A stretch of 64,000 nucleotides of DNA. It comes from Anodontia alba (taxonomy: Eukaryota > Mollusca > Bivalvia > Lucinida > Lucinidae). The DNA lies in contig OZ024828.1 of the NCBI GenBank assembly GCA_964016985.1, positions 83,122,308 through 83,186,307 on the forward strand. Reading direction: 5' to 3'. Both the position numbers and the translations under genes were made by a program. The notes beneath the pieces are model-generated. The model was given only the letters and a program-made list of their open reading frames with translations, had not been told where the DNA came from and made no database searches. Below, piece after piece: positions 39,201 to 48,200 of this stretch. Position 1 is the first letter of the stretch. Each line of letters opens with the position of its first letter.

Positions 39201-42200
39201 TGACAAACTGATATTTTTCTTATTTTCCCAGAAAATGGGCTTTGACATTTTATGCAAATTGTCTCCCAAGGAGACAATTTGCAAGAAATGTCAAACCCCA
39301 TTTTCTGGTAAATTTAAGAAAAAATATTTCAAAATTTCGCCTGCTGAAATTTTTAACCAGCATGCTAATTGTTGATATTCTGCTTACATAATCTCTTACT
39401 GTAACAGGTGAAAAGCACATGCTAGGTACTTGAAACCCCAGATAATGTGCTTTTTTTTTTTTCCGACTAATAGTTGTTGAAATATTTCTTACTTTCTCAA
39501 CAAAACATACATTGTGGCTACTCATTAGAAGCACCTTGTTATTTTCTCAATGAGGCAATTCTAATGAGGACTCATTACATATTTTCATGGAGACAAGAAG
39601 AGTTGTATGACATCACATATTTCAAGAAGAATTGTTTTCATGGGCCGGACACTTTTAACCCTTAAAGCACCAATTATTACAGCAGCAGCAGACATTCTAT
39701 TTTTTCGAGTAAATGCTTGACATTTCATCTGAATTATCTGTCTACAAATACCATAAGCTCTGTGACGATTATATAATACATGTATATTTTTTTTACATTT
39801 TTGCACCACAGACATCTTGTGATTGTTCAGTGGAATTGCCTTAACCCTTGTCATGCTGAATAAATTAAGATTGCCCATTCCTAATTTTCAGCCAATTAGA
39901 TTACTTGATCCAGGTTGTTGATACAAGTTTAAATACTGAATGGCAAACAGTGCAGATTCAGATCAGTTGGCTTCTTCAGAAGCCAACTGATCTGGATCCA
40001 CACTGTTTCCAAAGACAGGATATGTTCGGGTTCAGCAGGACAAGGTTCAAGATATGGTAAATGTCCTAAAATTTTCGAACACCAAAATGTATGACAAAAT
40101 GACATACCCAAACAGTGCAGACCCAGACTGTTTGCCATTCCACTAAGTATTTTAAGAAACAGCTGCATAAAAAGCACCTTTTTATATAGACAAAATAATA
40201 TGGAATAAAGTGTTCGAAATGTTAGGATATTTACCTTACCCCTATCAGTAGTTTGGGAACAAAGTTATTCCTTTCAGTGCAGATTCTTTTTCAGAATGAC
40301 GGCAAAACAAGTTTGAAAGCATTACCTCCCCAGAATGCTGAGACAACTAATGCTGACACTGTTTTATCCATAAGCAGATCTATATTTATAAACAATCAAC
40401 CTACAATTGCTTAAACCTTCGCTTGTTTACATTGCTTTCAAGTGCAGTCGACATCTGTTGTATTTTAGAAACGTACATGTCTACTAGTACCTGCCATTTT
40501 CTTTGTAATTTTTGTTCATTACAAATCATTGCCAATTACAGCTGCAGCAGATGACAGTCTCGAATATTTTTTTTATTATTTTTCTATTAAAATAAGACCT
40601 GATATTTCATGTTTGTTTGTTTGTGTTGAGGTTTTACGGCCCAGTCAACCCAATGGGGTCATGTCAAGCGCAGTCAGTTTACCTAACCACACGTTTACTG
40701 GGCAGGCTTAGTCCTCTACGCGGTTAACCAGTATTGTGCACATTCTTTCGCCAGAAACTGACAACTGCCCTTCTTGAATCAGCGGAAGGGAGACATTTCA
40801 TGTATCTTCTCAAAACAAAGAAGGTTTTCGCAGATATGTGAAATTAGAAACTTTCTAAAATCTCCCAATGGCCAGTGTGCTTCCATGCAAGACCCAAGAA
40901 GTGAAATTATTGCAAATAGCCAACCATGCGAATGCCCATGTTTTTGACACTAGTATTAATTAAAATACATGATGCTGAATATTTTATTTTATCAAGTGTC
41001 ACTGAGATACTGAACTTTAGGGTTTATTGATTTGAAATGCTTAAATGGAACTTTTAAACCAATATTCAAGCATAGTCCTTAAGTGATAAGCAAATTGTAG
41101 CAGAGGACATTCCAAATTTTTATGCCCCCTATCCACTCAAGAATGGTCGAAAGGGCATATAGTGCTACCCCTGTCTTTATGATAGTCCATCTTCTTATTC
41201 AAAATGTCAAGGCTTATTTTCTCTGATTATATTCAAAATGTCAAGGCTTATTTTCTCTGATTATAGCTCTTCAACCTTTACCACTCTCTGGGCTAATTTA
41301 GTACACTACAAATTGTTCAAACCCTGTTTTTTGGGACAAATATTTCAAAATCTTTTCTACTGAAATTTTTGACATTTCATATAAATTGTTCAAATCCTGT
41401 TTTCTGGGAAAAATATTTAAAAAACTTTTCTACTGAAATTTTTACCCAGACTTCTCAGCGATTATTCAAGCAAGTCTAACAAGCAAACAGGAGTCAACAC
41501 TTTGATGCAACCTATAAGAGATGTTTTTGGCTTAGTTTCTACAGAAAACAATATAGCCAGCCACCTAGAAGAGTGGGACGTATGCCACCAGAAAAATGGC
41601 ACAAGGAGCAGTCTGACAATCTGTGCAACTTAATCAGGGGGGTCTTTGCAGCCCATCTACAAAATATCCAGACTATAGCAAACTGAATACCCAGACCAGT
41701 GTGAGCATTTGTGCTGGCTGGTCTGAGCATTAACTGTTTGAACAAACATAGAATAATGTTCATTTTCCAACAATGTGTCTGTCAGGTATATTCTCATCAT
41801 TCTGATAGACAACCTGACAGTTGTTGTGCTGTATATATCTCCTTCAACATAATTGAGGGGCGCTACATGGGGGTAAAATGTGTATTGCATAATTAAGCAA
41901 TTTCAAGACTCTGAGCAACTTATTTGTTTTAGTCTTGCTTGCATAAACAGTTAACCCTTGAACCTGGATATACCCTGCCTTTGCAAACAGTGTAGATCCA
42001 GATCAGTTGGCTTCTGAAGAAGCCAACTGATCTGGATCTGCACTGTTTGCCATTAAGTATGTGAATTTATAGCAACAATCCAGATCAAGTAATCTGATTG
42101 GCTGAAAATTAGAAGTGGGCGTGGCATCTTAATTTATTTAGCAGGACAAGGGTTAATAATGAAGCTCCCAACTAGTCTATACATACATGTACATGTACAC

Positions 42201-45200
42201 TCAATTAGTCTCACAGGTATTTTATTACATTACCTTTGTTTATGCTATTAGAGACCCTGGGTACCAAGGATCATACAGTTGCAAACCTGATAAATTGCAT
42301 CTGTATTGCCCCCAGCTTACATACATATTTCTACCGGTAATATCTAGTGCCCTAATTATCAGCCATAGTACCTTACTTACCTCAACTATTCTGATAGACA
42401 GGCCCTGACAAACAGTGTAAACCCAGATCAAAGCATAGTTCCTGATAAGGTAGTTTTTTTTTTTTTTTCAGCCAAAAAATCTTGATATTTTTCTTATTTT
42501 TCAAAATGCTGTGGGTACTCACTCGAAGTGCCTCAGCGAGGCCCTACTAATGAGTATAATGAGTACCCACAACATACGTTTTTGGCAAGAAATATGACAA
42601 TTATTACAGGGATATCAACCGTTATATGTAGCTATGGCAGAGACAACAGTTTGCAGCATTCCATTAGAGTCTACACTGTTTACCAGTTATCCAAACATTT
42701 TAAACACATCAACAGGTAATAAAACAATGGCAAGGAATCAAAATGTCTGAAAATTTAGGGTAAATATAGGACCTTGTCTTATCAGAAACCAATGTCTTTT
42801 ACTCTTTACAACATATTTTTATTTGGAGTTTTACGGCCCAGTCAATAGTGTTAAGGTCATGTTGAGCCAGTCAGTTAGCCTACTTGCACTTTTCTCGAGC
42901 AGGCTTGGTCCCCTAAAAAGTTTGTTTGTGTTGAGGTTTTATGGCCCAGTCAACCCAATGAGGTCATGTCGAGCGCGGTCAGTTTACCTAACCACACGTT
43001 TACTGGGCAGGCTTAGTCCTCTAAGCGGTTAACCAGTAGTGTGCACATTCTTTCGCCAGAAACTGACAACTGCCCTTCTTGAATCAGCGGAAGGGAGAGA
43101 ATGACCGCAGAAAATATTTCATGATCAATCTCCACGAAAGAATGTTGCCAACCTCGGCGGAGGTTGAACCTGAGACCTCCTGGTCTCCAGTCGAATGCGC
43201 ATCCAACTGAGCCACTGGGGCCGGCTCCCCTAAGAGGTTAAGCAGTACTTTGTGCACATACTTTTCCAGTCACTGACAACTATCCTTCTTGCATCGGCCT
43301 GGAGGTCATGTGATTAAGGCACTTGGCCTAATATGGCAGCTACTTTATAGGGACACCCGTTGTAAGAGTCTGAATAAAATCTATGAAAAACGAAGGCATT
43401 CACTGTTTTTCAACTTCAGGTAGGGCATCCCCTTCCAGCTGCCCATCAGAAAAAAAAATCAGCACTGCAAAGATTAACCCTCAAAACAACAATGAAAACA
43501 GCAGCAAAAAACAGTCTATAATTTTTTTTACATTTTTTTTTTCTCAAAAAAAAAAACAAAACAAAAAAAAAAAAAAAAAAAAAAAACAAACAAACATAAA
43601 AACAATAAAGTTTGACATTTCATATGAATCAGCTTCTATACTGCAATTCTGAATGGTGCTTTCACCTTTAGCACTCTCTAGGCAAATTCAGCTGGTGAAA
43701 AATACATATTTTTTCTTACTTCCCCCAGAAAAAAGGCTTTGACATTTCATGCAAAAGGACACAATTTACATGAAATACCCAAACCTATTTTCTGGGTATA
43801 AAACAACAAAAATATTTCAAAATGCTGACTACTGAAATTTTACCCAGCATGCTTTACATTAACAAGGGAACTTAGAACAAACATTAATGCAGCATTCTGC
43901 AACTGAACTATCTTGAGAATGTCAGCCTATTTTTTTTTCTTTTTTCTTTTTGGCTAAATATATTTTTCCCTGGAGTTCTACACTACAACATTACATGACT
44001 GTTCTGTCTGACATCTCTAGTTCTAGTAAGAAACCATTCATTATGCTGACGTCAAATACATGAAAAAATATTTCTACTGCTCTGGACAAGACACTTCTTT
44101 CAACCAAAAAGTATTGATATTTTTCTTATCTCTACATAGAAACATATTGTGGGTACACATTAGAAGTGCCTCATAGAGGCACTTCTAATGTGTACCCACA
44201 ATATGTTTTCATGGAGAAATAAGAAAAAACATATACCTGATACCGTCTCTTATCTAGAGCTTAGTATTTCTACCCTTTGCTACTTCTTATCTGATGATAC
44301 TACTGCCTTTTTTTTTTTTTTATAATATATCTTAGTTAACACTTGACATGCTGGTGCTGGAATTAACACAATAAATAAGAAATATTGTTCTCTTCTTCAT
44401 TTTTTTTTGTTTTGTTTTGTTTTTCAATAACCTTATACCATACTTTTCAGAAAAGCTTGGAATAACTGTTATTGAACATGTATTCATGTGAATTGTCTGC
44501 TTGGAGAAAAAAATCTCATAGCAAAATGATTGTAATTTAGCTAAGAATTTTTGCTAAAATTTCTCACTGAAAATAGTTTTTTTCTCGCCCATTATGACTG
44601 AATAAGATGTTTTCTCGATGATATTCTGAGCCAGAATTATCCTTGATATACCAGTGTTTGGCCATATCTTTGATATACCAATGTTTGGCCAAAGAATTTT
44701 ATAGTAGGGTTTGAATATCCACTGTCCCAAAGAAGATGTGGGACAGTGCCACAAAAACAAGGGACTAACTAGAAATGTGGTCCATACAAAATGCCGAACT
44801 TGGAAAGGGGTATAACTCTTGACAAAATTAATCAGATTTTTCTAGAGCCTGAAGTTAATCAGATGATCTACTCATCATCCCCAATAAGTTCATTAAGTTT
44901 CAAGGCCTTTGTTCAAGTAGTTTGCAATATCTTGCTGAAAAGATTCCATTATCACATTACAAGGGGCATAACTCCAGAATTATTTTTTTTAAAAATAATT
45001 AGGAAATATCTACTTATCATCCCCAATAAGCATACCAAGTTTTAAGCTTAGCCCTATCTCAAAAATTTCAGATATCTTGCTGACAAGATTTCATTATCAT
45101 AATTATACAAGCATATTTAGGCCATAATAAATTAATTGTTAGATTCTCGTTACCGCATGCCTCGATTTTTATCCCTCCTTTTTTTATTGATGCTTTTTCG

Positions 45201-48200
45201 TAAGTACGAGTACTGCTCCATTGTTCCGGTTTTTTATCAAAAATCTTACTATTTGCCGACCGGCAAGTTCCGTTCCACTTAAATCTACATTAAAATATGC
45301 AAATTGTGCATATACGACAACAAATTACATACTTTCAGTGTAATTACCAACACAAAATTGTTCGTTTAACTACAATCAATATCTGCTATTGTTCGATGTG
45401 TACTGGATTCCTGTTGCAAATGCGCTTCGTTATAACTTGCATCCGGCCAGACAACCAGTCGATTTTTACTTTCATTTTGAATCCAGATAAAAAAACACAT
45501 TGAAAATAGCGTTTGTGATCGTGAAAATCTTTGCCAATTAAACTGTAATAAATGACTGGTATTGATTTAAAGCCAGCGATACCCAAAATCTTCTCAACCC
45601 CCACAATGTATTTAATTCAGGGCCGATTGATAAAGCGGTGCTGTTTCCCAGTCGGCAAGAATTGAGGCAACTGCTGGGAGATAAAAGAAAACAAATATAT
45701 GCTGTTTGTGAACTGTGTCAGACAAGTAAAAACCGTTTATACAAAAGAGAGAGCGTTTGACAGGAAAGGAAAAATCACACAGAACAGAATAAATTTATGA
45801 CTTATTTTTTGCCAACAGTGTTCTCAGAGAAACTGAAAAAAGTGGGTATTTGATTATAGATATTTTAACTTTCTTCAGCTCTACGGTTGCTCTTTCAAGG
45901 CTATTCTGATTATCACACACCATTTGTTTTTTCATAATACATTGGAATTATGAAAAAGTATTCTTTATTCACCAAATACATGTGGTTTGCAGAAATCAAT
46001 ATAATTTCAGCCACCCATCTCCAATTTCTGTGTAGTCCGGAAAAAATAAAAAATAAAATTTCATCCCCGCCCCCATTCTGAAAAAAAATAAATGAGAATC
46101 TGACTATTAATTTATTATGGCCTTAACTCCTGAAAAATATTTCGGAATATGTTTTAAAAGTGCTAGTGCAAAAAGCAGGTGCAATGTAAATTTATCCTGA
46201 AAGTCTAAACAACTTCTACTGCCAGAAATTGAGCAATCAGACATTACCTGTGGTTTAATAATGTGCATTTGCACTGTAGCAATAGGGTAAAACCACAAGC
46301 ATTTTACATGTATGCCTTGTTACATCATGGAGAAAAACGAACACACAGACAAAGCTCTCCATGCAATATAACAGGTCAGACCCCAGATTAAAACTGCAAA
46401 GAATATTGTGTGTTCTGAATTGAAGCCCTGACCAGACTGTGTGGATCTCCAGGATGATCTCCGCTTTTACTGTTCTTTACATTAGTTTTCCTTAAAGCAG
46501 TCCAGGAGTGCACAGCCTCAAATAGGTGTTGTTTTTTTTTGTTATTTTTTTTTTTTCAACCAAAAAGAATTGATATTTTTTCTTATTCCTCCATGTAAAC
46601 ATATGTTGTGGGTACCCATTAGAAGTGCCTCACTGAGGCACTTCTAATGAGTACCCACATCATATGTTTTTGTGGATAAACAAGAAAAATATTTACCAGT
46701 TATCTGGAGCTATGTTGCATCATGTAAAAACAGCTGATGTGGAATTATAACACAACAAAGATGTGATAATTCCATCAAACAAGTCAGTTGCCAAGTGAGA
46801 CAATTATTGACAGAACTGCACAGTACACCATTATATGTAGTTTCATTGCTTATGACAGTTCATAGCACTAGATAAGGTTTATTTTTCATCTGAAAAGTAC
46901 TGATAATTTTTCTTATTTCTCCATGAAAACACATATTGTTGGTACTCATTACAAGCCCCTAGGCGAGGCACTTCCAATGAGTACCCACAACATATGTTTT
47001 AGTGGAGAAATACGAATGAATTATACTCAATAATTCCTTATCTAAAGATACCCTGTCAAAAGATCAACTTCAAGAGCCAGGTGCAACTAGTTAATAGTTG
47101 TATTTACACTAAGTATTTGGACAGAGAGATCTGAGTGAAGAATATAGACCCAGATCAGATGCCACATATTGTGGTATCTGATCAGGGTCTACACTGTTTG
47201 CCAATAGTCCCGAAGTTTTGGACACATCAACAGGTAGTAAAATGGACTTGTTCAAATTTCAGGAGAAATGTGGTAAGCCGTTAAGGCACCATAGCAACAG
47301 ATAAGGCACTTTTTTCATCCGAAAAATGTTGATATTTTTCTTATTTCTCTACGAAAAATATGTTGTGGGTACTCATTAGAAGTGCCTCGGTGAGGCGCTT
47401 CTAATGAGTACCCATAACATAAGTTTTTGTGGAGAAATAAGAAAAATATTATATGGATACCCCCACTTATCTGTGGCTATGAGGCACCCCAATTTTTAGG
47501 GTAAAACTAAGGCATGTTGCAACAATTAATGAGACACTACTACTGTAGATTCATAATGACTATCATTAATCCCATTATTATAATATCCCTTATCCTGCTG
47601 AACCCGTATATATCCTGTCTTTCCAAGCAGTGTAGATCCAGATCAGTTGGCTTCTTCAGAAGCCAACTGATCTGGATCTGCACTGTTTGCCATTAAGTAT
47701 ATGAATTTACAGCAACAATCTGGATCAAGTCATCTGATTGGCTGAAAATCAGAAGTAGGCGTTGCATCTTAATTTATTCAACATGACAAGGGTTAATATT
47801 ATTAGTTGCAGTACTAGAAAGATAACCTTCCAACTAAAAACAGCACAACTACATTTTTATCATTCAGAAAGAATATGTTATATGAAATTGAAAAAGAAAC
47901 ACCAGGAAAATGTTTTTCTTATCCCTCCATGATATATATGTTGTACTTGTTAGAGGTGATTTGGCAAAGTGATTCCAATAAGTACTCTACCCACAACATG
48001 CATTATGTGATTTAACAAAAACAGCAATACTTTTTGGTTGAAAACAAAAACACATGGAGCTGTGACCCTATACAATAAAATAAAATTAACAAGTGTGCAG
48101 TGAAAATTTGGAAGACAGAATGTTGCGTTTTAAGGCAAATTCTGGAATAGACCTTCAATCAATTAATTGATGATTTGGTGTTTTACTTCTCTTTAAACAT

